NCBI RefSeq assembly: GCF_050433565.1
Contig: NZ_JBNPWZ010000001.1
Span: forward strand, 372,001-436,000
Direction of reading: 5' to 3'
From: Ornithinibacillus bavariensis
GTDB taxonomy: Bacteria > Bacillota > Bacilli > Bacillales > Amphibacillaceae
Length of the DNA stretch: 64,000 nt
A program made the translations under genes and the position numbers. How positions within the stretch are numbered: the first letter of the stretch is position 1; each line of letters begins with the position of its first letter. The notes beneath the pieces were generated by a model, which was not told where the DNA came from, made no database searches, and was given only the letters and a program-made list of their open reading frames with translations. Of the stretch, positions 18,038-27,096 are shown piece after piece.

Positions 18038-19280
18038 ATAATACTCTTTCTATCGTATAACCCTTTTCCTCTAAAATAGAGCGGATATGTGGCTCTAATA
18101 ATAGATGTAGGCTTCCAACAATAACGAGATAAGTATCTCCACTATCTTCTTCTAAAAATCCCGCAATTTTTTCAGCCATTTTGTAGTTACGCTTGTCGTT
18201 TAATGCTTCCATAAATGCCTGTTCCTCTGCTGAAGGATTTCCATCCTCATCTATTAGGTAGGAAAGCAGCGCCTCACTATCCCCATTCACATACAGGGAG
18301 AATAATTTCTCCATTTGACTACCATAGTCATCGATATCAACTAACGATTCTTCAAGCATTTGTACTTGATATTCAGGAGTTGTATCTGCAAAAAGGCTTA
18401 ACTGCTCTTCTACTGTTTCCAGTGCAATAATTTTCTTTTGATCACGTTCTGCACGATCTAGAAAATACATATCTACCCCTTCAATATAGCCAAGTTCTTC
18501 ATTCATTAATTGTTGTATTAATGTAGAGTGAAACCAGGGCTGATACATACTAAACATATCTACCGAGGAATTTAGTTCGCTATACGTATTCTTCAGTTTG
18601 GCGTAAAGGCTACTAATAATATTATCTTCAATACTACTTCCGTCAGAATACGTTGCTAGCTCCAAATATAGTGCTTGAGTTTCTAATAGGTTAATATTAT
18701 TTAAATCAATTTCTGGAACAATAATATCCGCTTCCGCATATGCCTCTTCTATTTTTTGATTAAGAGGGAAAAATGCTTCTGTTGCAATATGAATGGTGCC
18801 TTGAAGGTAGACGGTTGTATTACCGTTATCCACCTTCCATAAAAAGCCACCAGGTCCATCTGGCTCCCCTCTTACCGCAACCATTACCTTAGAATGAACG
18901 ACGATATTTTTTGCCTCAAGCTTTGCGATAGTGGATTCATCATAAGGATTTCCGCCAATGCTTACCTCCTTAAGACTATCCATCTTCACTAGTGGTGAAA
19001 AATCTAATATTCTATTATTCTCTAAGTTAAGATTTGTTACTTTATCCAAATACTCAAGACCATCAATAGATTTAATTCGGCTATTGGATAGATTTAAACT
19101 GGTAATTTTCTGTAATGCCTCTAATTGGATATCGCCCTCCGGTTGATTGATTTCTTCACGAATGAGTTGCTCCAGCTGATAATCAGAAAAAAGCACCGAA
19201 TTTTCCTTTTCATTTGCCTGACAGGACACAACAACAAATAGGATTAACAACAGTACAAGATGACTAAAAAAACGCTTCAA
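18036..19280 (-). CDS. Lipoprotein with LRR segment and TraB/GumN domain
   Basis: The 414-residue protein has a lipoprotein signal ending in VVSC (C20). Leucine-rich repeats follow (about 50-118; ITSLNLSNSRI and VTNLNLENNRI are clear units), then a TraB/PrgY/GumN-type domain (about 135-414) with the typical opening FLWKVDNGNTTVYLQGTIHI and closing VGSLHLL. TraB/GumN proteins are proposed metalloproteases or peptide-binding proteins; both GxxxH-like motifs are kept. The start is TTG with GGGGGAG upstream. It stands alone and would act on the outer face of the membrane. The combination of LRR and TraB in one lipoprotein is unusual. Confidence 0.82.
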   Translation of the reverse strand: MKRFFSHLVLLLILFVVVSCQANEKENSVLFSDYQLEQLIREEINQPEGDIQLEALQKITSLNLSNSRIKSIDGLEYLDKVTNLNLENNRILDFSPLVKMDSLKEVSIGGNPYDESTIAKLEAKNIVVHSKVMVAVRGEPDGPGGFLWKVDNGNTTVYLQGTIHIATEAFFPLNQKIEEAYAEADIIVPEIDLNNINLLETQALYLELATYSDGSSIEDNIISSLYAKLKNTYSELNSSVDMFSMYQPWFHSTLIQQLMNEELGYIEGVDMYFLDRAERDQKKIIALETVEEQLSLFADTTPEYQVQMLEESLVDIDDYGSQMEKLFSLYVNGDSEALLSYLIDEDGNPSAEEQAFMEALNDKRNYKMAEKIAGFLEEDSGDTYLVIVGSLHLLLEPHIRSILEEKGYTIERVL

Positions 19281-19469
19281 AAAATCTCCCCCAATCTGTT
19301 TAAAAATTACTAGTATTATTTCACATAACTATAACAGCCTCAGCAAAAGTGAGCAATAAACTGCAAAATTATTCATGGAATGATGCAGTTATCTTGAGCT
19401 GAGATATGTTTTCAAGTATCATTACACTTTAGTGAAAATTATTGGATCAAGACAGCGGAGATGATTAGA

Positions 19470-20405
19470 TTGAAGGGAATATTTCAAACAAAATGGTCAG
19501 TAATAGCAATTGCCATTTTTTGTTCATTGCTATGGGGTAGTGCTTTTCCAGTATTAAAGGTCAGCTATGAGGAACTACAAATTGCACAGGATGATGTCAT
19601 TGCAAAAATAGTATTTGCGGGGATGCGATTTCTTCTTGCCGGAGTTATCGTATTAGTATTTTTATTCGTACGTAATTGGAAACAATTATTGGTAACCAAG
19701 AAGCAATTTATTGTATTAATTTTACTAGGGGTTGTCCAAACCTCCTTACAATATTTCTTTTTTTATAATGGTTTAGCGAATGTATCTGGAATGAAAGGAG
19801 CAATATTAAATTCAGCAGGCACGTTTTTTACCGTAATTCTGGCACATTTTTATTATCGTAGTGATCGGATGAATTGGCAAAAAACCGTGGGGCTTCTTAC
19901 GGGATTTATGGGAATAATTGTTGCGAATTGGGGGAAGGATTTTGGAACTACCTTCCAGTGGGACGGGGAAGGCTATATGATTTTATCTGGTCTAACCGCT
20001 GCCATTGCAACAATTATGGCAAAAGAACTAGCTTCTGGCATTCACCCATTCGCGATTACTGGATGGCAATTATCGTTAGGTGGCCTTATCATGTTAATGG
20101 TTGGCGTACCCGTTATGTCTAAGGGTGCTATTATTTTTACGCAGTTTGGCTTTGGATTGTTTATCTATTCGGCACTACTATCCTCTGTAGCATTTACGCT
20201 TTGGTATTCATTACTAAAATACAATCCTGCGGGTGAACTAAGCATGTATAAATTTATCGTTCCTGTGTCAGGAGCAGTGATGTCTGCTATGACTATCCCA
20301 GGAGAAAAGCTAAACTTTTTCATAATCGTTTCTATCGTATTAGTTGCTATCGGAATAATTGTTGTCAATTATCATGGAAAGAATAATATCGGGCGAGCAT
20401 CTTAA
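19470..20405 (+). CDS. DMT-superfamily transporter (EamA family)
   Basis: Integral membrane protein with about ten hydrophobic helices in two EamA repeats; the second begins with FQWDGEGYMILSGLTAAIATIM. CSLLWGSAFPVLK near the N-terminus is a typical EamA opening. The substrate cannot be told; relatives export amino acids or metabolites. TTG at 19470 is preferred because CGGAG at 19456-19460 sits nine bases before it; ATG at 19461 would directly abut that site. Monocistronic. Confidence 0.85.
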   Translation: MKGIFQTKWSVIAIAIFCSLLWGSAFPVLKVSYEELQIAQDDVIAKIVFAGMRFLLAGVIVLVFLFVRNWKQLLVTKKQFIVLILLGVVQTSLQYFFFYNGLANVSGMKGAILNSAGTFFTVILAHFYYRSDRMNWQKTVGLLTGFMGIIVANWGKDFGTTFQWDGEGYMILSGLTAAIATIMAKELASGIHPFAITGWQLSLGGLIMLMVGVPVMSKGAIIFTQFGFGLFIYSALLSSVAFTLWYSLLKYNPAGELSMYKFIVPVSGAVMSAMTIPGEKLNFFIIVSIVLVAIGIIVVNYHGKNNIGRAS

Positions 20406-20621
20406 CAATAGTTATATAAGAGTGAGAATTTTTTCTAATGTCACTTAATGTTGAAAAAACACTAAAAATAATTCTTTTGGACTATTTTTCTGACATTTAT
20501 TGTTAGTTTATTGATTCTAAATACCCCTATTTATAGTGATATTTCCATTTAATGGAATGGTACAATCTGGTAAAAGTAAGACTTATTTACTATTAATGTT
20601 GGTATAGGAACTTTTACCCAA

Positions 20622-20649
20622 TTGACACATTATTTTTTTCATTTAAAAT
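20622..20649 (+). promoter_or_regulatory. Sigma-A-like promoter
   Basis: A perfect TTGACA is followed after 16 bases by TAAAAT, about 30 bases before the ribosome site of the lipoprotein gene at 20685. Confidence 0.65.
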
Positions 20650-20684
20650 ACTAAAGAGTACATAAATAAAGGGGAATTGACAAG

Positions 20685-21191
20685 ATGAAAAAAATACTTG
20701 GAGTTATTGGAATTATTTTTATCATGGTGCTTGCAGCGTGTAGCTCACCTGAAGCGGATGAAGTTTTAGAGTACCATAATGCTATGGCAGAAAATATTAA
20801 TCCGAAGATAGACAAAATTGATGAACTTTATACAAAGGTTGCAGCAGCTGCATCTGACGAAGAGGCACTAGAAGTTTTTGATAATGAATTAGTTCCACTT
20901 ATTGGTGAGATAAGAGATTACTATGATTCACAGAAGGTAGAAAGTGATGTTGCAAAGGAATATCATAAGTTGCATTTAGAATTAGTAGATGCGATGGATA
21001 ATGTTGTTCAAAAAGAAAAGGAATATTTGTCTGCATTTCTAGATGAAAATTCTACGGAAGAGGATATTCTTGCACTTGAGGAAGAATTAGATGAATTAAC
21101 GGAAGTTGCAGCAGAAAAAGACAAGGCTGTATCAGATCACTGGGATTCATTAATTGAAAAATATGACTTTATTGAGGAAGAAGAAGAATAA
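20685..21191 (+). CDS. Small acidic helical lipoprotein, unknown function
   Basis: The 168-residue product has a clear lipobox LAAC (C19), then a highly acidic, predicted all-helical mature part that ends in EEEEE. I see no catalytic motif and cannot name the family. AAGGGG lies eight bases before the ATG, and a consensus-like promoter precedes it. It is monocistronic with its own terminator. It is probably anchored on the outside of the membrane. Confidence 0.8.
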   Translation: MKKILGVIGIIFIMVLAACSSPEADEVLEYHNAMAENINPKIDKIDELYTKVAAAASDEEALEVFDNELVPLIGEIRDYYDSQKVESDVAKEYHKLHLELVDAMDNVVQKEKEYLSAFLDENSTEEDILALEEELDELTEVAAEKDKAVSDHWDSLIEKYDFIEEEEE

Positions 21192-21205
21192 ACAATTTAT
21201 TTAAG

Positions 21206-21258
21206 AGACTGTTAGTCTGGGAGATACATAGGTAGCTCCTAGCTAATGGTCTTTTTTT
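21206..21258 (+). terminator. Intrinsic terminator
   Basis: AGACTGTTAG pairs with CTAATGGTCT (one G-U) across a long loop with inner pairing, followed by seven Ts. It lies 15 bases after the lipoprotein stop. Confidence 0.75.
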
Positions 21259-21451
21259 AGTTGAGCAACCATAATATAATACCTATGGATAAAAAGAAAA
21301 TTGAAGCTATAGTTCTTTGCAGGCTATCAAGCATTTGAGGCATGACGATATGACCATCAATATTTCTGAGTATTGATATTTTACTGAAAATGTGGGAAAA
21401 TATGGTTGTAGTCTTTACCTTTTGCTTACGATGATGAAGAGGGGGAATAAA

Positions 21452-22078
21452 ATGTTAGTAAAAAATGATTATGTTAATAAAAAGGATGTCGTTTTTGTAA
21501 GGGAAAATGACAGTTTAGAAGTAGTCACGAAGACACTGGAAGACTCTGGTTACCGCTGCATACCTGTGTTGGATGAAGCAGGTGAGAAGTATGTTGGAAA
21601 TATCTATAAAGTGGATTTACTAGAGTTTGAGATTGACCACTCATTGGTAGGTACACTTCAACAATTAGTAACAGATAAAGAAGGCTACATAAAGGAAGAT
21701 GACCCTTTCTTCAAAGTTTTTTCTTCCATCAAGAAATTACCATACCTTGCTGTCGTAAATGAATCGATGGAGTTCTTAGGAATTCTAACGAATGGAAATG
21801 TCCTTCAAGTACTGGAAAATGCCTGGGGAGTTCATAATGGAAGCTATTCGTTTACCATAGGAACTATTGAGTATGCAGGTGCACTTCAGAAGATGCTGAG
21901 GATAGTAAATAAATACTGTAACGTTCAGAGTGTAATCTCCTTAAATAATAACTCCCAATATGTTCGAAGGGTATGTATTGTACTCCCTATAGAAGTGGAT
22001 GAGGAATTAATGGAAAAAGTAAAGGATGACCTGGAAAAGAATAATTTTACAGTAACAGATGTTGAGAAGCTAAACTAG
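21452..22078 (+). CDS. cbpA: CBS-ACT protein, CbpA-like cyclic di-AMP-binding protein
   Basis: The 208-residue protein carries two CBS motifs (about 1-120; SGYRCIPVLDEAG, and FLGILTNGNVLQVLE closing the pair) and a C-terminal ACT-like domain from about 125. This order and length match the CbpA family, whose Listeria member binds cyclic di-AMP; the downstream target is not known here. ATG at 21452 is chosen because AGAGGGGG ends seven bases before it; the longer frame from 21392 would add 20 residues without a ribosome site. It is monocistronic. Identification is from memory of the architecture. Confidence 0.8.
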   Translation: MLVKNDYVNKKDVVFVRENDSLEVVTKTLEDSGYRCIPVLDEAGEKYVGNIYKVDLLEFEIDHSLVGTLQQLVTDKEGYIKEDDPFFKVFSSIKKLPYLAVVNESMEFLGILTNGNVLQVLENAWGVHNGSYSFTIGTIEYAGALQKMLRIVNKYCNVQSVISLNNNSQYVRRVCIVLPIEVDEELMEKVKDDLEKNNFTVTDVEKLN

Positions 22079-22087
22079 GAATGCCCG

Positions 22088-22120
22088 AGGCTGTTGGAAT
22101 AGACTCCAGCAGCCTATATT
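22088..22120. terminator. Likely intrinsic terminator between convergent genes
   Basis: AGGCTGTTGGA pairs with TCCAGCAGCCT (one G-U) around a 6-base loop, then AT-rich sequence. It sits between the CbpA-like gene and the convergent RNase HI-like gene. Confidence 0.7.
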
Positions 22121-22146
22121 TATTCCTATATGGAATTTCACAGACT

Positions 22147-22527
22147 TCATATTGCTTTTCGGGCTAAATGATCGGCATGACTATTTTCTTTTTCTGGTAT
22201 CCATTTAATAAAAAAATAAGGAAATTTAGCTGTCAACTCGCGAATTTTCTCAAGGAAGGGAAGAAATGTTTTATTCTTGGTAAAATCGTTATCGATGACA
22301 CGAACAACAGTTTCTGAATCCGAACGAAAAGATAAGATTTCCCCTGGGAATTCCTGTAGACAAATTTCAAGTGCTTTTAATACTGCATAAAACTCAGCTT
22401 CATGATTGGACATTTCCCCAAGTGGAATGCTATATTCAAATGTTTTGTTTTGAGCTTTAATGTAAATACCTGCACCACTAGCACCTGGATTACCTCTCGA
22501 TGCACCATCCGTGTATACCTCTATCAA
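22147..22527 (-). CDS. RNase HI-like protein
   Basis: The 126-residue protein has an RNase H fold with the acidic catalytic set: D7 in VYTDGASRGNPG, E45 in NHEAEFYAVLKAL, D70 in FRSDSE and the final D in SHADHLARKA. These cut the RNA strand of RNA-DNA hybrids. It is shorter than E. coli RNase HI and resembles the small Bacillus YpdQ/YpeP-type paralogues, which lack the basic handle. The start is TTG with GGAATGG upstream. Confidence 0.85.
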   Translation of the reverse strand: MIEVYTDGASRGNPGASGAGIYIKAQNKTFEYSIPLGEMSNHEAEFYAVLKALEICLQEFPGEILSFRSDSETVVRVIDNDFTKNKTFLPFLEKIRELTAKFPYFFIKWIPEKENSHADHLARKAI

Positions 22528-22783
22528 TATATACCATTCCTTTAAAATATCTTGATTTTTACAATGCAGTCTAATTCTAGCAAGTATTCAAGTCGTAGTC
22601 CAGTATACATGGCGGTCCTCATTTTAAGTGGAATAGTGGAAGTAAAAACACTTTTGTCTTTTTGTAAATATACTGAAAGTTAGGTTGATTAGGTTACACA
22701 TTCAGAAGAAGCGGCTAATTATCGAAATCGCTTAATGATGGGAAAGTGGAACAGCCCTTATTCGTTTCATTATAGATGTGAGG
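22528..22783. other. Intergenic, no intact gene
   Basis: Only short frames. A plus-strand frame at about 22690-22850 reads protein-like (it includes NYRNRLMMGKW) but has no start codon after an upstream TAG and overruns the strong terminator that follows. It may be a remnant or a small RNA transcript ending at 22816. Confidence 0.3.
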
Positions 22784-22816
22784 GGTACTGGTATAATAAA
22801 TACCAGTACCTTTTTT
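22784..22816 (+). terminator. Strong intrinsic terminator without an obvious gene upstream
   Basis: GGTACTGGTAT pairs perfectly with ATACCAGTACC around AATAA, followed by six Ts. The only gene upstream is on the opposite strand, so an unannotated plus-strand transcript may end here. Confidence 0.8.
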
Positions 22817-22966
22817 CTGAAAAATTATTTGACATTAATCCTAATACTTTTTTATAAAGCTTGAATGCAGGTATGCTTTTCGTGGTATTGATTTGCAGCT
22901 ATTAACGATATTAGAAAAAAAATTAATTTTGCATAAGATAATATCGAAGGGAGCTTTTGTTACATC

Positions 22967-24097
22967 ATGAATAGGACATATAAAACGATTAAACCAATGC
23001 TTCAAAAGATATATAGACATTTACATCAGCATCCAGAAATTAGCTGGAAGGAATATAAAACAACAGAGTATTTAAAAGGGTTGTTAAAAGAATTGAATTG
23101 TAGGATTAGGACGTTTGAAGACATGACAGGTCTAGTTGCTGAGATAGGTAGTGGGAGACCAGTTATTGCAGTTCGGGCAGATATGGACGCATTGTGGCAG
23201 GAGGTAGATGGAGAATTTAGAGCGAATCATTCCTGTGGACATGATGCCCATATGACTATCGTACTTGGCGTTTTGTTCACTTTGCTCCAAAATGGAGCCC
23301 CTTCCCAAGGTACATTACGTTTTATTTTTCAGCCTGCGGAGGAGAAGGGAGAAGGGGCACTTGCTATAGTGAAAAAGGGTATAATTGATGATGTAGATTA
23401 TTTATATGGGTTACATTTACGACCAATTCAAGAACTGGCCCATGGTCAGTTTTCCCCAGCAATACAGCACGGTGCATCACGTTCACTTGAAGGGGTAATT
23501 ACTGGAGAGGATGCTCATGGTGCGAGACCACATCTAAACGCGAATGCTATTCAAGTAGGGTGTGAGTTTTTTCAACACCTAAATAACATATATATTGACC
23601 CAATCATTCCTCATTCTGTAAAGATGACAAGCTTTCATGCTGGTGGTGAAAGTACGAATATCATTCCAGGAAATGCCACATTTTCTATAGACATGCGTGC
23701 TCAAACCAATGAGGGGATGGAAGCATTGATGGATAAGGTAAACCGCGTGGCAAGGATGCTTTCCGAATACCATGGGGTCGAGATTGATATATCAATTACT
23801 TCCGATGTAGTAGCTGCAGTAATCAATGAAGAGGCTAGTCAAATTATGCAGGAGGCGATTATTGAAACAGTAGGCAAGGAGCATCTTGTACCTATGATAC
23901 GAACGACTGGTGGGGATGATTTCCACTTTTATTCGATAAAAAAGCCATCGATGAAGGCAACCATGCTAGCAGTTGGCTGTGACCTAGAACCGGGTTTACA
24001 TCATCCAAAAATGACATTCAATTATGAGGCTATTGAGCCAAGTGTTAAAATAATGGTACAGGTTTTGTTAAAAACCCTAGAAAGATATCAGGCATAG
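22967..24097 (+). CDS. M20D-family metallohydrolase (amidohydrolase / deacylase)
   Basis: Zinc-dependent amidohydrolase of 376 residues in the M20D group (hippurate hydrolase, N-acyl amino-acid deacylase). Visible motifs: HPEISWKEYKT, DMDALW, metal ligands in CGHDAH and QPAEEKGEGA, GLHLRP, and HHPKM near the end. The next gene, 39 bases on, is an N-acylamino-acid racemase-like enzyme, so the likely substrate is an N-acyl (perhaps N-succinyl) amino acid; this is inference from the pair. GGGAG is rather far (13 bases) from the ATG. Confidence 0.85.
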   Translation: MNRTYKTIKPMLQKIYRHLHQHPEISWKEYKTTEYLKGLLKELNCRIRTFEDMTGLVAEIGSGRPVIAVRADMDALWQEVDGEFRANHSCGHDAHMTIVLGVLFTLLQNGAPSQGTLRFIFQPAEEKGEGALAIVKKGIIDDVDYLYGLHLRPIQELAHGQFSPAIQHGASRSLEGVITGEDAHGARPHLNANAIQVGCEFFQHLNNIYIDPIIPHSVKMTSFHAGGESTNIIPGNATFSIDMRAQTNEGMEALMDKVNRVARMLSEYHGVEIDISITSDVVAAVINEEASQIMQEAIIETVGKEHLVPMIRTTGGDDFHFYSIKKPSMKATMLAVGCDLEPGLHHPKMTFNYEAIEPSVKIMVQVLLKTLERYQA

Positions 24098-24136
24098 GAT
24101 TTTGATATAAACAGCATTAAAGTGAGGTTATAAGAA

Positions 24137-25252
24137 TTGGTTATCCCGTTAAAGAAAATTATTATGCATAAGCTAAGGATGCGCCTAAAGGAACCATTTG
24201 CAACTAGCTTTGGAGTAATGCAGGAGAAGGAATTTTATATTATTGAAGTAGTAGATTCTGATGGGAACAAGGGATATGGGGAAACAGTTGCATTTTCTGT
24301 ACCGTGGTATACAGAAGAAACCGTGAAATCGAATCGGGATATTATTGTAGATTGCTTAATTCCAATACTCCGCGAACACGAGCTTTATCATCCCGATGAG
24401 GTTTTCCCTCTTTTTGAAAAACTAAGAGGAAATAACATGGCAAAGGCTGCTGTAGAAGGTGCAATATGGGATCTATATGCCAAGCGGAAGGGCATTTCCT
24501 TAGCGACTGCACTTGGAGGAGAAAAGACAGAAATTGGTGTAGGTATTAGTATTGGTATACAACGGACCGTGGGAGAACTCATCTCTAAGATAGAGCAGTC
24601 ATTAGAGGAAGGCTACAAACGTATTAAGCTTAAAATTAAGCCTGGACTAGATGTAGAAATTCTTCGTGAAGTACGAAGGCATTTTCCGGATACACCTATT
24701 ATGGCGGATGCAAATTCGGCCTATTCACTAAAGGATATCTCTCTCTTAAAGGAGTTAGACGATCTGGACTTAATGATGATTGAACAGCCACTGCAGCATA
24801 ACGATATTATTGACCATGCTAAGCTTCAGAATCAATTAAAAACACCAATTTGTTTAGATGAAAGTATTCATTCCTTATATGATGTAGAAAAGGCAATTGA
24901 ACTTGGAAGTTCCAAAGTTATTAATATTAAAATTGGGCGTGTTGGAGGACTTTCCGAGTCAAAGCGGATTCATGATTATTGTAAGAAACAGGGGATTCCT
25001 GTATGGTGTGGGGGAATGCTAGAAGCAGGGATTGGACGAGCCCACAATATTGCATTGTCAGCGCTAGCTAATTTTACACTACCAGGGGACACCTCTGGTT
25101 CATCCAGATATTGGGAAGAGGATATCATTCATCCAGAGGTTGTAGCTGAAAAAGGTATCATTAAAGTTCCAACCTCCCCTGGTATTGGATACGAGATAAA
25201 CGAAGATGCTTTAAGAAAATTCCGTGTTGAACGACAGGAATACCAAATATAG
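24137..25252 (+). CDS. N-acylamino-acid racemase / o-succinylbenzoate-synthase-like enolase-superfamily enzyme
   Basis: The 371-residue protein has the enolase-superfamily barrel of the MenC/NSAR group: the KxK pair in RIKLKIKPG, metal ligands in DANSAY, IEQPL and CLDES, the second catalytic lysine in INIKIGRVGG, and GGMLEAGIGRAHN. Members are true o-succinylbenzoate synthases or N-succinylamino-acid racemases; sequence alone does not decide. The M20 hydrolase partner and the lack of any men gene here favour the racemase role. The start is TTG with GTGAGGT upstream. The two genes look like one operon. Confidence 0.85.
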   Translation: MVIPLKKIIMHKLRMRLKEPFATSFGVMQEKEFYIIEVVDSDGNKGYGETVAFSVPWYTEETVKSNRDIIVDCLIPILREHELYHPDEVFPLFEKLRGNNMAKAAVEGAIWDLYAKRKGISLATALGGEKTEIGVGISIGIQRTVGELISKIEQSLEEGYKRIKLKIKPGLDVEILREVRRHFPDTPIMADANSAYSLKDISLLKELDDLDLMMIEQPLQHNDIIDHAKLQNQLKTPICLDESIHSLYDVEKAIELGSSKVINIKIGRVGGLSESKRIHDYCKKQGIPVWCGGMLEAGIGRAHNIALSALANFTLPGDTSGSSRYWEEDIIHPEVVAEKGIIKVPTSPGIGYEINEDALRKFRVERQEYQI

Positions 25253-25287
25253 TAACAGTTATGACATTCAAGAAAGAAATAAAAGGA

Positions 25288-25313
25288 GCACCTGAATCAA
25301 TTGATTCAGGTGC
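25288..25313 (-). terminator. Perfect 26-base palindrome, probable terminator for the minus strand
   Basis: GCACCTGAATCAA is followed directly by its reverse complement. On the minus strand the stem is followed by CTCCTTTTATTTC, a T-rich tract, so it probably ends the amidase transcript; the plus-strand side lacks a T-run. Confidence 0.6.
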
Positions 25314-25349
25314 ATGTAAATATGGGAGGGCCTATGTCTTGATAGTGTG

Positions 25350-26453
25350 CTAATTCTGATTAAAATAGTTTACTAAGCCATCAGTTATTGCTTTTGCAAC
25401 CTTATCTTGGTATTCTTCGGTTTGAATTTTTTCAAAATCAGTAGGACTTGTCATAAAGCCTAACTCGAGTAATACAGATGGCTTCAGATTATTCACTAAT
25501 ACATAGTAATCTGCTGTCCGTACACCTCTGTCGGCCATAGGAATACCATCCATAAGTGCTGAGTGTATTTCGTTTGCAAGTGCTTTACTAGTACCGTGAT
25601 TATAAAAATAGGTACTTACACCGTTTGCCTCAGGATCATTAAAGTAATCAAAATGGAGACTAATAAAGGCATCTGTTTGATGGCTATTACTCTTTTTTAC
25701 CCGATTTTCTAAGGAAATAAACGTATCATTTTCCCTTGTATAATGTACACTGGCACCAGCCTGTGATAGTTTTTCCGCTACTTTTTTCGCAGTGGATAAT
25801 GCTAAATTCTTCTCGAATATTTTATCTTTTGTTGCCCCTGAATCCTTCCCGCCATGACCCGGATCTAGTAAAATCTCAACACCTTCTAGTTCCTGTTTTG
25901 TTATCATAATCGTATTTTCCGAGATTTTCATTTCTTTAGCTTCTAAGTAGCCAGTCGGAATATCGGCATATTCATTATTTTCCTGTTTAATTGAAAATGG
26001 ATTAGTAAAATTCTCTTGTGCATTTTCTGACACTTCTTTTTTATCGTAACTATTACTCTTCTGATGACTCTCTGCAGTAGACTTCTTATCCTCTACTTCT
26101 TTTGTAGCAGCTTGCTCTTCATCAAATTCTGGCTCTATTTCTTCAACATGTACTTGCTCTTCAATTAATGATATGTGCTCTTTCATAACCCATACAGGCT
26201 GTCCAGCGTAAAAAGTCTTTACCCAGCCATTGAATTCTTCAAATGTACGGAGCTTATTTCCTACCACAAGATGGCCGACAATTTCTGCGCCTTCATCAGG
26301 TGCTGTTCGCATCGTTAGAAATTTTGTTTTTACCTCAAATAATTGGTGATCCTCTTGCCCGTTTGCCTCAGCATGAACAGATTTGTTTGGAGTAATAAAG
26401 AACAGCACAAATACTGTTCCAATTAGTAAAAACATCAGTAATATTTTTCTCAT
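25350..26453 (-). CDS. SH3-domain N-acetylmuramoyl-L-alanine amidase
   Basis: Exported cell-wall hydrolase of 367 residues. Order: signal peptide (about 1-28), SH3b domain (about 40-100; TMRTAPDEGAEIVG), an acidic spacer rich in Glu and Lys (about 105-185), then an Amidase_3 domain (about 192-365) with zinc and catalytic motifs DPGHGGKDSGA, ISLHFD and LLELGFMTSPTD. It cleaves the amide bond between MurNAc and L-alanine of peptidoglycan. Members include CwlC/CwlD-type enzymes, but the SH3 domain points to a vegetative or turnover autolysin. Monocistronic. Confidence 0.92.
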   Translation of the reverse strand: MRKILLMFLLIGTVFVLFFITPNKSVHAEANGQEDHQLFEVKTKFLTMRTAPDEGAEIVGHLVVGNKLRTFEEFNGWVKTFYAGQPVWVMKEHISLIEEQVHVEEIEPEFDEEQAATKEVEDKKSTAESHQKSNSYDKKEVSENAQENFTNPFSIKQENNEYADIPTGYLEAKEMKISENTIMITKQELEGVEILLDPGHGGKDSGATKDKIFEKNLALSTAKKVAEKLSQAGASVHYTRENDTFISLENRVKKSNSHQTDAFISLHFDYFNDPEANGVSTYFYNHGTSKALANEIHSALMDGIPMADRGVRTADYYVLVNNLKPSVLLELGFMTSPTDFEKIQTEEYQDKVAKAITDGLVNYFNQN

Positions 26454-27096
26454 ATTCTATCAATCCTTCTCTTACAAATTATGAAACTAGTAGAAAGGAT
26501 GACCACAAATTAATAGATTTATACTATTAAAATGAAAAAAATTATATAAGTACTGATGCTAGCTTATATATAGGACTTATTAAGGGTTTATTAGGAGTAA
26601 ACCCTACTTTAGTAGGGGGAAATCTATTAAAAAGAATTAATTGGTCTTTGTTATTAGTTCATCTTATATAATGCTGAAATGGTAGAACTGTCGAACTTCG
26701 ATATATCTTATTTACCTATATTCGTGTAGTTGTCAAATAGTTACTTATTATTTGTTCTTTAGACAATAATTGGTAGCTGACTAACTATTAAGTTAGGGAA
26801 GATAGACTAGTCGATTCGAACTAGTAGTGTATCTAATACTGACTAAGTATACAAATAAGTCATATCAATTATCCAGATTTAATTCTTTTCTCGACGATAA
26901 AGAACAGTTATCAAAGGAACAACGGAAAATTTCTACAGGATATACTGATTTATTCGGAAGGAATTAAATCTATCATCCTATTCAATAAATGGTAGATTAA
27001 TAGGATTTGCAATTCGGACTTTTCTGTTAATATGGGTATACTGAGTCAACATGATGTGAAATGTTGGAAATTTTATGATAGAAAGGTCGGGTGATA
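26454..27096. other. Long intergenic region with overlapping inverted repeats
   Basis: No gene is evident. At 26584-26617 two hairpins compete for the same CCC: GGGTTTA with TAAACCC, and CCCTAC with GTAGGG. This is the geometry of an attenuator or switch, but no T-run or close downstream start follows. ACTAG motifs near 26805-26830 form a further short palindrome. Confidence 0.35.

Noticed and set aside
22690..22850. Protein-like plus-strand frame (NYRNRLMMGKW) in the intergenic region
   Set aside because: It begins after a TAG with no start codon and reads through a strong terminator.
26800..26835. GATTCGAACT stretch that recalls a tRNA T-arm
   Set aside because: It is part of a local ACTAG palindrome; no acceptor, D or anticodon arms can be drawn around it.
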